From: Myxocyprinus asiaticus
Taxonomy: Eukaryota > Chordata > Actinopteri > Cypriniformes > Catostomidae
Length of the DNA: 64,000 nt
Assembly: GCF_019703515.2 (NCBI RefSeq)
Contig: NC_059358.1
Coordinates: 44,960,594 to 45,024,593, forward strand
Reading direction: 5' to 3'
Under the pieces are notes generated by a model. That model was not told where the DNA came from and did no database searches. It saw only the letters and a program-made list of their open reading frames with translations. The position numbers were made by a program, and so were the translations under genes. Below are positions 53,319-64,000 of the stretch, piece by piece; positions within the stretch are counted from its first letter, which is position 1; every line of letters starts with the position of its first letter.

Positions 53319-53660
53319 ATGTCTTCTCGTTATGAAAAAGCAATACGTGTGTGGTCATCTGAGCAGCAGTCATTCTTGAAAAAGATGCAGGAGACACAAA
53401 ATGAATGGATGGAACAACAACCGGAAAGAAGCGGGCAACGTGAAGAGAGGCTCCTTATGAGACTTGTGGAGGAAAATTCAAGATTGAATGAGCGGCTCGT
53501 GGGACAACTGCTATCAGGACTAAGTGGCATCTTACAACAAACATCTAACCCAGCTCCATACATGCAGAGACATCCCATCCCAACATTTCGCCCCCAAACT
53601 TACACTCAGCAGCCATACTCAGAGAGCAATGTTCAATGTTCTAAGAACACTTCATCCTGA
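53319..53660 (+). CDS. Orphan Gln/Glu-rich coiled-coil ORF (partial)
   Basis: A 113-residue frame starting MSSRYEKAIRVWSSEQQSFL. Residues about 15-65 (QQSFLKKMQETQNEWMEQQ, EERLLMRLVEENSRLNERLV) have heptad-like spacing, and the C-terminus is Pro/Gln/Tyr-rich. Such tails occur in Myb/SANT-like proteins of Harbinger-type transposons, and also in host proteins; I cannot decide. The frame ends where the L1 copy 2 leader begins (about 53657), so the C-terminus is probably cut. Upstream there is no visible N-terminal domain. Confidence 0.4.
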   Translation: MSSRYEKAIRVWSSEQQSFLKKMQETQNEWMEQQPERSGQREERLLMRLVEENSRLNERLVGQLLSGLSGILQQTSNPAPYMQRHPIPTFRPQTYTQQPYSESNVQCSKNTSS

Positions 53661-53789
53661 GAGTCACGTGAAGCCATGCGAGGAGCAGACGTGTAAACGG
53701 TGCGCACTTTGCTAGATTTTAATTATTTTTATGTCATAATCCGGTGAGATTCTATACATCCTGCTACATATCTGTTATTTGAAATCAAC

Positions 53790-54630
53790 ATGGCAAAGAA
53801 GTCAAAATCCTCGGGCTCTGGAGATATAAAAAGACACTTACGTGCTCAAGCTGAAACTGACAGGACTGCAGACCAGAGACTTGGTTTGGATGGTGTGGTG
53901 GGAGAAATCCAGCGTCAACTGTCCAACATGTTTGTGATGCTGACGAAAGTTGTTGCTGACATAGAGGATCTTGCTGTAATACGTCGATCGATTATGGCGA
54001 TGGAAACAAAATTTTCTGAGTTGGTTACAAGAGTGTCAGACGTCGAGAAACGGATCGATTATCTGGAGTCATCGGAGAGAGAATTAGCCACTAATCCGCC
54101 AAAGACCAAGTAAGATTTGGAATGTGTTTTTGAAAAAATTTAAGATTTGGAGAACCGAAGTAGGCAAAACAACGTACGAATTGTTGGAATTCCTGAGCAT
54201 GAGGAAGGTCAAGATATGTTGAAATTCCTTGACGAGCTTTTCCCAAGTCTGCTCGAAATAACAGGCCATAAGCTGGAAATCGAGTGAGCTCACAGAGTCC
54301 CGGATCACAGATCTGCTGAGGGAGACAGGCCCCGACCAATTCTGGCCAAATTTCTGAGATCATCCGATAAAGATCTTGTGTTGCGTGAGGCGAGGAGCAA
54401 AGGAAAGCTTTCTTGGAGGAACCACAATATTTTCTTGTTTCCAGACTTTGCGAATTCGACAAGAGAGAAATGTGATTGATTCAAGGAATGCAAGAAACTC
54501 TTACATCAACGGAAGATGCTTTTGCTCTGATGTTCGCGGCCAAGCTGAGAATAGATACTAAGGATGGCCACAAAGTATTTACATGTCCCAAACAAGCCTT
54601 GTCTTTCATAGAAACAATGGGTGAGTAAAC
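53790..54630 (+). pseudogene. L1 copy 2 ORF1
   Basis: ATG at 53790 opens MAKKSKSSGSGDIKRHLRAQ, then VGEIQRQLSNMFVML and METKFSELVTRVSDVEKRI, a coiled coil of about 70 residues (residues 30-100). A TAA at about 54113 ends the first frame. The RRM-like core (NRSRQNNVRIVGIPE, about 54150-54195) and the C-terminal domain (FPDFANSTREKCD, FKECKKLLHQRK) follow with more stops and a frameshift near 54515. Confidence 0.78.
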
Positions 54631-55386
54631 CATTTGGTGTTTCTCGTGGGAGTGGATTGACTCGCTGCACTTACTCTTGGCTGTCTGATGAAGCTGAGCG
54701 CCATTTTTGTTTCTTTTGTGTTGGTTACACCTAGCAGCTGGAGTTTGTTTTGTGGAATAACATTCCTTCAAGAAACTTTTGCATTGACAGAAGATCACTT
54801 TTACACTGACGTTCCCGGCCAGATTGAGAATGGATAATAAGTATGGCTGCAAAATATCTACATGCCTACAAGCGATGTCTGTCATAAAATCAATGGACTG
54901 ACGAAATCATGATGTGTTTCTTATGTGGCCTCTGAGTGAAACAGACTCACTCAATACACTCTTGACCGTCTGAGGAACCGGGATGTCTGTTTTGTTTCTT
55001 TTTGTGCTGGTTCCGCCTAGCGGCTGGAGCTTGTTTTGTGGAATAACACTGCTTCGGGACAGTTGTGGATGAATCTGCACGTTCTTTGTGCTTATGCCTC
55101 CTATTGGCTGGAGTTTGTTTTGTGGAGTATTTTTCTAGGACATTTGGGGGGATTACATAATCTGCTGTATTTATGACCAGCCGGCTCACTGAACATTCAT
55201 TTGTTTGTCTGTCTGAGGAAACTGTAATGCTTTATATATATAAATCTCTTATTATTTATTTTTGTGCTAGTTCCGCTAGAGACTAGAGCTTGTTTTGTGG
55301 AGGAACACACCTTCAAGACAGTTCTGTGAATGAATCTACACATTCTTTGTGTTTATTCTGCCTATTGGCTGGAGCTTGTTTTATAG
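54489..55386 (+). repeat. Tandem modules in the inter-ORF region, L1 copy 2
   Basis: The ORF1-end block (AAGAAACTCTTACATCAACG, 54489) recurs in diverged form at about 54770. The GGCTGGAGTTTGTTTTGTG-like module occurs at 54721, 55008, 55108, 55267 and 55361: five copies against four in copy 1. Confidence 0.75.
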
Positions 55387-55669
55387 ATTATTTTCTGTTA
55401 TATAATTTTGCTCACAAAATTTGTACAGAAGCATCGGACTTGAGCAGTCCGACGGCAAATTTGTCGAGGGGGCTCTCGTAGGCGTACATGGACTCTTTGA
55501 GTTTAGAGGGATTGACGCCGGTTGGCGCTGTCATGCGTGGGGTTAATGCGCACGTTTTTGTTTTGGTTCTGAGGGAAGTTTGGGGTTTGATTGTTGCACT
55601 AATGGGGAATGTGGTATCTATAATCTTGTTTTTGATACACAATCTATGTTTTCTAATATGTCAAAATGT

Positions 55670-56346
55670 CAAATGTTAATATAAGTGGATTATCTCTCTC
55701 CACGTGAAATGTGAATGGGTTGGGGCACCCCATAAAAAGAAGGAAGGGCATAAGAAATATGAAATAGTGTTTCTTCAAGAAACACATCTTTCCCCGCAGG
55801 AAGCTGAAAAATTTGGGAAGATATGGGGTGGACATGTTTTCTTTAGTGCTGGTTCAAGTAAGAGCAGGGGAGTCATTATATTAATAAATAAACATCTACA
55901 ATTCAAATGTCTCAAACAGATTAAAGATAAATTAGGAAGAGTTAGTATTGTTTTAGCAGAAATTCAGGGGCAAAGTCTTATTATGGCTAATATTTACGCA
56001 CCTAACGTTGATGATCAGGTCATTTTTATAGATCTTGAAGGGATGTTGCAAGCCGCTGGCACCCCTCATGATATAATATTGGGAGGAGACTAGACTTTTG
56101 ATGGACTAAGTCCTTGATCATAGTGAAGCAAAAGTGTGCAAGCCCCCTAGAGCAACATTGACGCTTCACATGATGTGTAAAAATCTTGGCCTTACAGATA
56201 TTTGGAGACTTTTGAACCCATCTGGTAGGGACTATAAATGTTTTTCATCAGTCCATAAGATTTATTCTAGAATAGATTTTTTTATTTTTTTATATCTAAG
56301 TCCCTCATTTCATCTGTTGTTGATTGCTCAGTTGGAAACATCTTAG
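55670..56346 (+). pseudogene. L1 copy 2 ORF2 endonuclease
   Basis: The frame 55704-56093 reads FLQETHLSPQEAEKFGKIWG, GVIILINKHLQF, ANIYAPNVDDQ and IILGGD; a stop follows where copy 1 has an in-frame Phe-Asn. A later frame (56134-56346) gives LTDIWRLLNPSGRDYKCFSS and SRIDFF, endonuclease C-terminal blocks; SDHTLVSLE (about 56355), in the next frame, has the final Asp-His pair. The domain is complete in outline but split in frames. Confidence 0.78.
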
Positions 56347-56359
56347 TCTCAGATCACAC

Positions 56360-56896
56360 ACTGGTGAGTTTAGAGGTGTTGCCACATACAGAGAAAAAGA
56401 AATCATATAGTTGGCACTTTAATGTATCGCTTTTGCAAAATCCTAAATTTCAACAAATGGTAAAGGCTGAAATTAATGTTTATATGGAGACCAACTGGTC
56501 CTCAGTATCCTCTGTGGGCATGGCTTGGGAGGCACTTAAGGATGTTCTTAGGGGTCGGATTATGCAGTATGCCTCATATATTAAAAAATCCACTCATGGA
56601 GTTGGAAGAGAATATTAAGAGTGCTGAGGCAGAGCTGAAGCACTGATTGTCATCTGATGGCCTCAGAGAATTGAAGAATACAATGAAATACAGATATAAT
56701 ACTATTTTGTCGCAGAAGGTGGAGTTTTGGCTATTCAAGGCAAGACAGTCATACTTTGAGTCAGGGGACAAAGCAGGAAAGCTTTTGGCTAGATACATAA
56801 AGCAGAGAGAGAGTCTTTTTCTACCATTCCTTCAGTGAAATCTGCTGGTGGTGAAATATTTACCTCGCCATTGATATTAATAATGCTTTTAAAGAA
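56360..56896 (+). pseudogene. L1 copy 2 ORF2 linker between endonuclease and RT
   Basis: SWHFNVSLLQNPKFQQMVKA, then WEALKDVLRGRIMQYA and KARQSYFESGDKAGKLLARY, the usual linker blocks of L1 ORF2, in two frames with a stop near 56618. Confidence 0.7.
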
Positions 56897-57660
56897 TTGT
56901 ATCTTGATCTTAATAGTTCCACGTCTTCATCTACTGATGAAGATAGTAGGAACTTTGTGGAACCATTAGAACTCCCTAAACTGACAATCGAGCAAAAAAT
57001 GTATCTTGTTTCTGAGATAAACTTGGAGGAGCTTGGCGAGGTAATTAAGGCCTTGCCTACAGGCAAGGCTCTGGGGCCAGATGGCTTTGCTGCTGAATTG
57101 TTTAGATCTTATGCTACAGAACTGGCTCCACTTTTGTTAGAAGTTTATATGGAATCATTAAAGAATGGAAAGCTTCCGCCAACCATGACGCAAGCCCGGA
57201 TCAGTCTGATTCTTAAAAAGGACAAAGATCCAAGCAAGTGTAAGAGTTACCGTCCAATTTCCCTGATCCAGCTAGACGTAAAAATATTGTCAAAAATTCT
57301 GACTAACCGATTAAGTAAAGTTATGACATCTCTTATAAATATAGATCAGGTTATTCGGGGCCGCAGCTCTTCTGATAACATTAGGCGTTTCATCAATATC
57401 ATATGGTCAGTAGCGAATGATCAGACTCCAGTCGCTGCCATCTCACTTGACGCTGAAAAGGCATTTGATATGGTAGAATGGGATAATCTTTTTAAGATTT
57501 TGGAAATATACGGGATCGGAAAAACTGGTGGCGGGAGGTATGGCGCATAAGCTTTTGCTTTACGCAGATAATATTTTATTATTTGTCTCCGACCCTACTA
57601 GATCTATGCCTTGCCTCCAATTATTAATTCCTTTTCTAAGTTTTCAGGATACAAAGTCAG
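56897..57660 (+). pseudogene. L1 copy 2 RT with motif B deleted and YADN at the active site
   Basis: A 217-residue frame has GKALGPDGFAAELFRS, ARISLILKKDKDPSKC, SYRPISLIQLDVKILSKIL and motif A AAISLDAEKAFDMVEW. After LEIYGIGKT it jumps to GGRYGA, the same place as GGMAHKL of copy 1, skipping the QGSPFSPLL motif B region. The following frame reads LLYADN at 57555-57572, where copy 1 keeps YADD. Both changes are fatal for polymerase. Confidence 0.8.
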
Positions 57661-57839
57661 CTGGTTTAAATCCGAAGCTTTGTCTCTGACAATGTACTGC
57701 CCAGTAACGACTTTCCAGCCGGGCGCCTTTCAGTGGCCCAAACAGGGCATTTATTCCCAGCAAATTTGTCTGATTTAGTTAATTTTGACCCCTTAATAAA
57801 AAGGTTTTCGAGCGATGTGGACAGGTAGGATTCATCATA

Positions 57840-59181
57840 TTTATCTATGATTGGGATGGTTAATGTTATTAAAATGAATTGTATTCCAAAATTTAACTAC
57901 CTGCTACAATCTCTCCCTGTAGATGTCCCATCTCTTATTTCAAGCAATTTGATTGCATAGCAAAGTCCTTCATTTGGAATGGTGAACGTCCCAGATTACA
58001 TTTCAGTAAATTGCATAGGCTAATTGACAAAGGTGGGCTAGGCCTACCCAAGATTTTATTTTATTATTATGCATTCGGTCTCAGGCATTTGGCTCATTGG
58101 TCGCTTCCACCTGAGAGAGCCCCTCCCTGGTTTTTTCTATCAAACAAACCAGAGATGATAAGTTACACCCCGTTACCTCGCATTTGCACTCGGTATGGAC
58201 AGGTGTCCAGAGTGTTTAATTTGGACATTTATTTAATTGTTGCCTTGAGCATATGGCTGAACCCTAAATTATGTATTATAAGTCCCCTTTCTTCTGGTCA
58301 GACTGGATTGTGAGGGGGGTTACTACACTCGGTGACCTAGATAAGAGTGGAGTATTGAGATCTTTGAAAATTTGGTTCAACATTTTGGGATTCCCAGATC
58401 TCAATTCTTTAGGTATTTACAGCTACGCCATCTGCTCTGTATTGTTTTTGGGAGTAGCGCACACCCCCCTAAAGCAGCAGATACTCTGGGAGAGGTGATT
58501 ACTGCTTTTGGAAAAGGTCATGAGGCATCAGTGTATTACTCCCTATTAATTCAGAGTCTGGGGGATGGAACATCATCTTCTCTTAAGAGATTATGGGAGA
58601 AAGATTTAAACTTGGTTTTGGAGGAGGGAGTGTGGGCTAGTATTCTAAAAAACGTCAAGTCTGCCTCTAGAAATGCAAGGGTTCGCATTATGCAATTCAA
58701 GGTTTTACATCAATTCTGTTGGACCCCCTCTAGATTGTATAGGCTTGGCCTTAAAGACACACCCACCTACTTGCGATGCCAATCAGAAGATGGAGACACA
58801 ACCCAAGTTTTTTGGGGGTGTGTTAAGATCCAAGAGTTTTGGTTGAAAGTTCAGAGTTTCATATGTGATGTTTTGGGCAATCGAATTTCATTTTGCCCCA
58901 GACTCTGTATTCTGGGCAATGAGGCGGTTATAAATTGGGGGGACAAACACATAAAAAATTGGGTTCTGACTAGTATTATGATTGGCAAGCAGATTATTTT
59001 AAGGGGATGGAAGTCAGATGGGGCTCCCTCATTTCCGAAGTGGTGTGCGGAGATGGGGAGGGTAGCGGCTTTTGAGGAGATGTTGAGCAGAGGGCTGGGG
59101 GTTCGAGATTTGTTTGATAGGAAGTGGGGCAGGTATTTGGTGTTTTTGGGGTCTCTTGGGGAGAGTTGCATTTTATTATAA
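57840..59181 (+). pseudogene. L1 copy 2 ORF2 C-terminal region
   Basis: Frames 58011-58313 (DKGGLGLPKILFYYYAFGLR) and 58372-59181 (269 residues, open to a natural stop) cover the ORF2 C-terminus. It includes the Cys/His region CWTPSRLYRLGL, YLRCQSEDGDTTQVFWGC typical of L1. The TAA at 59179-59181 is followed by 27 bases to the tail. Confidence 0.8.
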
Positions 59182-59299
59182 AATGCAATAATAAATAAAT
59201 AAATAAACTTGGCCGGTAAGAACTCTTACTGGCTAGTACATTTTTTCATTTACCAGCCAGCTTGGCTGGTGGGATGAAACGTTAATTTTGGACCCTGAC

Positions 59300-59690
59300 T
59301 GGAGGCCTCTGTTGGTGAGACCTGGTCACACTCAGCTAAGGTGCCCACTTGTATTTCCCCTCTTTTCTTCCCAGAGCTGCGGCAGGCTTCATGAATCTTA
59401 TTCACGAGTCTTAGAGCATCTCCCAGTCAAAGAGGCTATTGTTGCCCACTTGTGCCCCTCCTCTTCCTGACTGGCATAGAAATCTACATCGGTGCTTCCA
59501 TCCAAGCTGTATTGGCTTACGTCCTCATTGGTCTAGAAGGCTTAAAGTGTGGCAGGCAAAGCTGGTTTGGCCTTGCACACCATGGTGGTACTGCAGGCCT
59601 ACCAAGCAGGCCTTTTGAAGGACATGGATGAATGTCACCTGGACCCTGTGTCTTTTAAAGAGCTGGCAGATATATCGGTAGACTAATATG
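59300..59690 (+). pseudogene. DIRS-like gag fragment of another subfamily
   Basis: Broken frames read HLPVKEAIVAHLCPSSS, LPSKLYWLTSSLV, VAGKAGLALHTMVVLQAYQA and LLKDMDECHLDP, collinear with the DIRS gag segment PSKPCRF...QATSALHTMALLQV at 8230-8390 but clearly diverged. No terminal repeats or other genes accompany it. 59209-59299 and 59691-60044 show no gene. Confidence 0.65.
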
Positions 59691-60044
59691 CATTGAGCAT
59701 CATCTTTGAGCATCATCTTTCTGTTCAGGGGCGGACTCACTCACACTGGGCAGCTGTCCCTGAGGGTGGGCGGTGTGTCGATGCCAACAGTCGGAAAAGA
59801 GCCCCTGTGTCCATTTGCTCATTACACAAATGTGTGGCTAGGTAACCATCCACTCAATGGTGCTGTCCTCCACCATTACAGTGCAGGACATGCCATCAGG
59901 GCATCTGCAGAAGGCCAAATAAAAGAAAAATTTAAGACCACTTTTGCAATTAAACAAATGGTTAAAAAACACATTAAATAATTAATTGGAAGGCCAATAT
60001 AAAACTAGAGGCTACTTGGATGTCTCTGAACATTTGTATTATAT

Positions 60045-61285
60045 TACAGTGCTTTGGAAAAGTATTTGCTCCCATCCTGATTTCTTCTGTTTTTGTGTAT
60101 TTTCACTGTGTATTTATTACTAAATTGTTTTAGATCTTCAAATGAGATATAACATAAAACAAAGGCAACCTTTTCAATTTTTTATTTTTTTAAGCAAAAA
60201 AGATATCCAACATCTATATCACCCATGTGAAAATCTAACTGCCTCCTTATACTTAATAGCTGGTTGTGCCACCTTTAGCAGCAACAACTGCAACCAAACA
60301 CCTCCAATTACTGGAGATCAGTCTTTCACAACGCTGTGGTGGAATTTTGGCCCACTCTTCTTAGCAGAACTGCTTTAGTTCAGCCACAATGGAGGGTTTA
60401 TGAGCATGAACTGCCTGTTTAAGGTCCTGCCACAGCATCTCAATCGGGTTCAAGTCAGGACTTTGACTAGTCCACTCCAAAACTTTAATTTAGCTTCATT
60501 TGAGCCATTCAGAGGTGGACTTACTCCTATGCTATGGATCATTGTATTGCTGCATAATCCAGTTGCGCTTGAGCTTCAACTCATGGACTGATGACCGGAT
60601 GTTCACCTTTAGGATTTTCTGGTAGAGAGCAGAATTCATGTTTCCCTCAATTATTGCAAGTCACCCTGACCCTGATGCAGCAAATCATCCCCACACCATC
60701 ACACTACCACCACCATGCTTGACCGTAGGTATGATGTTTCTTTTGTGGAATTCTGTGTTTGATTTACGCCAGATGTAAGGTGTCTTCCAAACAGTTCCAC
60801 TTTTGACTCATCAGTCCACAGATTATTCTCCCTAAAGGTTTGAGTATCAACAAGGTGTGTTTTGGCAAAATTCAGATGAGCCTTAATGTTCTTCAGGGTT
60901 AGCAGTGGTTTTTGCCTCGCCACTCTTCCATGGATGGCATTTTTGGCCAGTGACTTTCTGATAGTGTAGTCATGAACAGTGACCTTCATTGATGTGAGAG
61001 AGGCCTTCAGTTCCTAGGATGTTATCCTTGGCTTTTTTGTGACTTCATAGATGAGTTGTTGCTGTGCTCTTGGAGGAATTTTGGAAGGTCGGCCAGTTCT
61101 GGGCAGGTTCACTACTGTGACAAGTTTTCTCCATTTGGAGATAATGGCTCTCACTGTGGTTCATAGGAATCTCAGAGCCTTTGAAATAGCTTTGTAACCC
61201 TTCCCAGACTGATGAATTTCAATCACCTTTTCCTCATCATTTCTGGAATTTCTTTCGAACTTGGCATAGTGTGTTACTGGGTGAG
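60045..61285 (-). mobile_element. Tc1-like transposon, one end missing
   Basis: The left end starts at a TA (60045-60046) with CAGTGCTTTGGAAAAGTATT. The minus strand carries a nearly complete transposase from about 61240 to 60240. The other terminal repeat is not found: homology fades near 61285. Confidence 0.82.
60240..61240 (-). pseudogene. Tc1-like transposase, multiply broken
   Basis: The minus-strand order is: helix-turn-helix remnants (ISKALRF, IISKWRKL), the NLPRTGRPSKIPP linker, [33 protein letters not shown] (first catalytic Asp, about 60805-60840), MQQYNDP where relatives have QDNDPKH (second Asp kept in NDP, followed by a stop), and SQSPDLNPIEMLWQDLK (catalytic Glu). Stops and frameshifts, for example at 60699 and 60570, disable it. 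The longest clean piece is 60989-60699. Confidence 0.82.
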
Positions 61286-62379
61286 TTACAAATCCATTGT
61301 TATTTTACTGTGTAGTGAAGAGACATCTATGGCTGCTGTTATGGACAGTCTGGGTTTCTCGATAATGATGCAACTTAAGTTTTTACAATCATCTTAAATA
61401 TCGTCGCTCGTTATTTTACGATGGAGTAATGCCTGTTTCCCAAACCAGCACGTAGATAGCACGTTATAAAATAGAACTTATGTTCTTTGTTATGGGAACT
61501 GTCCAGTCCAAATATGTGCTGATCACTTCAGCCAGTATATGTCCAGGAGTTTGTCTTCTCAAAATGAAAATAATGTGGACATACTGACAAACATGGAAAT
61601 TGTTTGTAACCTTGTCAAGGTGCTGAAATGTATTAACTATTACAGAATTTAATAAAAGAAATTATGATGGCTTTAGTAAAATGGAGTTTCAGATATATTG
61701 ATGCTCAACGTGAATGTACACAGTGTGAATCATAAGGGGCTCTCCCGTAGACAAGTTTTGTTTCTTTGGCTGGAAACTGAACAATTGCACACAGAACATG
61801 GTTTAAATGATGGACATCAGAATTGAACTACTGATAGACCTATCTAAATATTAATAGATCATCTGGTTAGAGTTGTAAAAAGACCTGCCTTGTAAAAAGA
61901 CTATAGGTGAGCCAATATGAACCAGCCATTGGAGGAAGGAAGAAGAGGAGGAGGAGGAAATCTCTCATTGCACACTCTCACTTTAATCTCCTTTGTTAAC
62001 CATATTTTAATAATTTATTTAGGCATACAGTATTCATTTAATTTATAAACTGCATGGTCATATTACTTACATATATCTTCTTAAATAATCTGTTTAATAA
62101 GAGCATATAGTCTTTCTATTGCTATTACAATTATGCTTATCAAAGAAGGCTAATATAACATTATACTGTATTATGTGTCTTGTCAATTTAGACCTATCAC
62201 GTTGCATGTGCAGACTGCCGAGACTGCCTATTGATTTCATAGTGATTTTTTCAACACTTTTTTATCCTCATAGTTATAATAGTTTACAATGGCTTTCCAA
62301 TTATACAAATATATTAATACAATTTATTAAATGTGCCATTGACGATAGACTTCCGGTTATGGCATGCAGCTGATAAGTC
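61286..62379. other. Interval without supported gene
   Basis: AT-rich, with a GGA repeat near 61931-61957. No ORF shows known content. Confidence 0.4.
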
Positions 62380-62481
62380 ACATGAATCGGGCGCGCTGAT
62401 AAACATCCGTGAAAAACTCCTTTATAATGACCAAAATTTGTGTACAAGTGTTTTAAAGCAGCTGAAAAGACTGGTGGGATG

Positions 62482-63028
62482 AAATGCCTCCAAAATCCAT
62501 CAAATCGGGACAACATTTGAAGCCGCCTGTGCAGATTGATGGGGATAACACCTTGCTAGCAAGCTAACAGTTAGCTGAGGCACAGAGCGAGGCTAATGTG
62601 ACTACAAATTATGATATACTTGGCGCAATTCAATCTTTGAGGGTTGATTTCTCAAACAGTCCACCGACATGCAAAATGCTATAAACGGGATAAAATCTGA
62701 CTTACTGTCACAATCAAGGAGAATTGGGGAGGCAGATGAGAGAATCTCGCAAACCAAAGAGGAAGTTTCAACCCTTCAACATAAAGTTAAAAAACTTGAA
62801 GAAACAACAGAGTTCCTCCGCAATAAAGTTCAAGATTTGGAGGATTGTGGAAGACGATCTAACCTGAGGTTATTTGGACTGCCCGAAAAAACAGAAGGAC
62901 TAGATGTATGCACATTCCTTGAAGATTGGCTCCCCAGGGTTCCGACACTTTCAGCTCCACTCCCATCATCGAATGAGGACACCGGGTGGGACAAGTTAAC
63001 CCAAGACGTCCAGGGGCTCCAAGAGTGA
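62482..63028 (+). pseudogene. Second L1 family ORF1, broken
   Basis: ATG 62482 gives MPPKSIKSGQHLKPP and then a stop. From 62669 the frame reads RRIGEADERISQTKEEVSTL and VKKLEETTEFLRNKVQDLED, a clear coiled coil, then RRSNLRLFGLPEKTEG (RRM-like core) and FLEDWLPRV. It ends at 63028 at a TGA just after the deletion junction. The role by family: RNA-binding chaperone. Confidence 0.75.
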
Positions 63029-63079
63029 TCATGATGAATCACAATCACACTTACAATCTGCCCCAATTACACTTACAAT

Positions 63080-64000
63080 CCAAATCAACAACCTTGTGTA
63101 CTCCCATTTTGGATTTCGATTTCAAACAAGGTCTTGATCCTGATTTTGTTAAATTTTTAGACAGTAAAATAGACCTATATTTCCTTACTAACACAGGTCA
63201 GACGAATGCTTCAGTAAAATGGGAAGCCTTCAAGGCTTATATTAGAGGGGAGATATTAAGCTATACAAGATACAAGTCCAAAACTTACCATGCACATTTA
63301 GAAAGTCTGGAAAAGCAAATAAAAATATTACAACAACATCTCTTTAGTAGCAATGACCCTTTAAAACAAAAATAAATTCCTGTACTAAAAGCCCAATATA
63401 GTGAATTAACTAGAAGTAAGATAGCTAAGAGTTTGATGTGGTTAAAACAATCCTATTATGATCAGGGAGAAAAACCAGGGAAGCTACTTGCATTGAGAAT
63501 TAAAAAATACAAACAGACAGAGCCATCAACTCAGTTACTCTAGAGAACGGAGAGGAAATTGTCGACCCACTGGAGATAAACAATCTCCATAACAATCTAT
63601 TATGAAAATCTATACAAATCTGAATACATAGACACTTTAGAAAGGCAAGACAGTTTTTCAGATAAACTTACATTTTCTAAATTATCAGAGGAGGTGTGAT
63701 GTAATCTGGAGAAAAATCTAAGCATCGAAGAACTGCTAGAGGCATTACAGAGTATGAGTAGTGGAAAAGCCCCTGGGCCTGATGGCCTGCCTGTAGAAAT
63801 GTATAAAGTGTTTACAGGGAAGCTTATGCCACACCTACTTGAAATGTTTAATGAGTCATATAAAAAAGGAATACTTCCCTCCTTCATTGAGATCAGCATG
63901 AATAACTCTCATAGTAAAGCCGGGCAAAGCTCCCAATGAAAAGTCATCTTATAGACCGATATTTTTAATGCCTTGCGACACTAAAATACTGTGTAAGGCC
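63080..64000 (+). pseudogene. Second L1 family ORF2: linker and start of RT
   Basis: FKQGLDPDFVKFLDSKIDLY and VKWEAFKAYIRGEILSYT (linker), then KIAKSLMWLKQSYYDQGEKP, SIEELLEALQSMSSGKAPGP and DGLPVEMYK (RT start, about 63730-63800), then a frameshift toward IVKPGKAPNEKSSYRP-like text and TKILCK at the window end. Stops near 63375, 63541 and 63699 mark a pseudogene. Confidence 0.75.

Larger units (their letters stand above)
53657..59208 (+). mobile_element. L1-like LINE, copy 2 (near full length)
   Basis: A 5.55-kb copy with leader, ORF1, a repetitive inter-ORF region, ORF2 (endonuclease, RT, Cys-rich C-terminus) and an AATAAATAAATA tail. It is the best copy of its family in the window and is homologous to 30727-35807. 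It carries many stops, a deletion of the RT motif B region and an Asp-to-Asn change at the catalytic box, so it is inactive. Target duplications were not evident. Confidence 0.85.
62380..64000 (+). mobile_element. L1-like LINE of a second family, 5' part
   Basis: A leader of about 100 bases, an ORF1 (start 62482) and part of ORF2, running off the window end. It differs from copies 1 and 2 in ORF1 and RT text. The ORF1 C-terminus, the endonuclease and part of the linker are deleted, so ORF1 is fused almost directly to the ORF2 linker at about 63030-63090. Confidence 0.75.

Overview
This window looks like repeat-rich chromosomal DNA of a teleost fish, most likely a cyprinid (carp, barb or danio kin). 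The basis is the mix of elements: DIRS tyrosine-recombinase retrotransposons, fish-type L1, L2, CR1-like and I-like LINEs, Tc1-like transposons, a tRNA-derived SINE, a miniature LTR element and amplified tRNA-like clusters. I see no convincing host protein-coding gene, and nearly every recognisable open frame is a piece of a mobile element. The cyprinid assignment is recognition, not a computed match.

Layout. 1-4.75 kb: a decayed minus-strand LINE-type reverse transcriptase, split by a plus-strand RNase H-bearing LINE with a perfect 14-bp target duplication. 4.75-6.85 kb: no gene. 6.85-12.5 kb: an element with inverted ends carrying DIRS copy 1 and a Tc1 fragment. 13.5-14.2 kb: a tRNA-Phe-like relic and a LINE RT fragment cut by DIRS copy 2 (14.2-18.2 kb). 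19.2-25.5 kb: DIRS copy 3 on the minus strand, tail to tail with copy 2. 25.8-29.8 kb: a CR1-like LINE with an SGNH-esterase ORF1, interrupted by a ~1-kb miniature LTR retrotransposon. 29.9-30.2 kb: tRNA-Ile/Phe/Gln pseudogenes. 30.7-35.8 kb: L1 copy 1, with a 2.1-kb insertion and a large deletion, fused to another tRNA-Ile relic. 35.9-37.0 kb: a Tc1 rearranged into a hairpin. 38.7-40.7 kb: an L2-like LINE. 40.8-41.2 kb: a SINE. 43.2-51.4 kb: dispersed copies of a GGTAGTGAC-type motif around a decayed minus-strand ORF, interrupted by an LTR-retroelement remnant (gag and protease only). 51.5-52.1 kb: an LTR related to the miniature element. 53.3-59.2 kb: an orphan coiled-coil ORF and L1 copy 2. 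59.3 kb to the end: a DIRS gag scrap, a Tc1 copy and the 5' part of a third L1.

How the parts relate. The three DIRS copies show the textbook plan: inverted terminal repeats with TATA-bearing promoters, gag, RT-RNase H, a tyrosine recombinase, and an internal complementary region that repeats both outer ends back to back. Each copy is broken differently. Copy 1 has lost RT-RNase H but keeps an open recombinase frame, in which the first catalytic Arg is Trp. Copy 2 has lost the recombinase C-terminus and part of the complementary region. Copy 3 is near full length but frameshifted. The rest is nested insertion: the order of events can be read from target duplications and from interrupted reading frames. 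All functional statements are from sequence reading and family knowledge; no database search was run.
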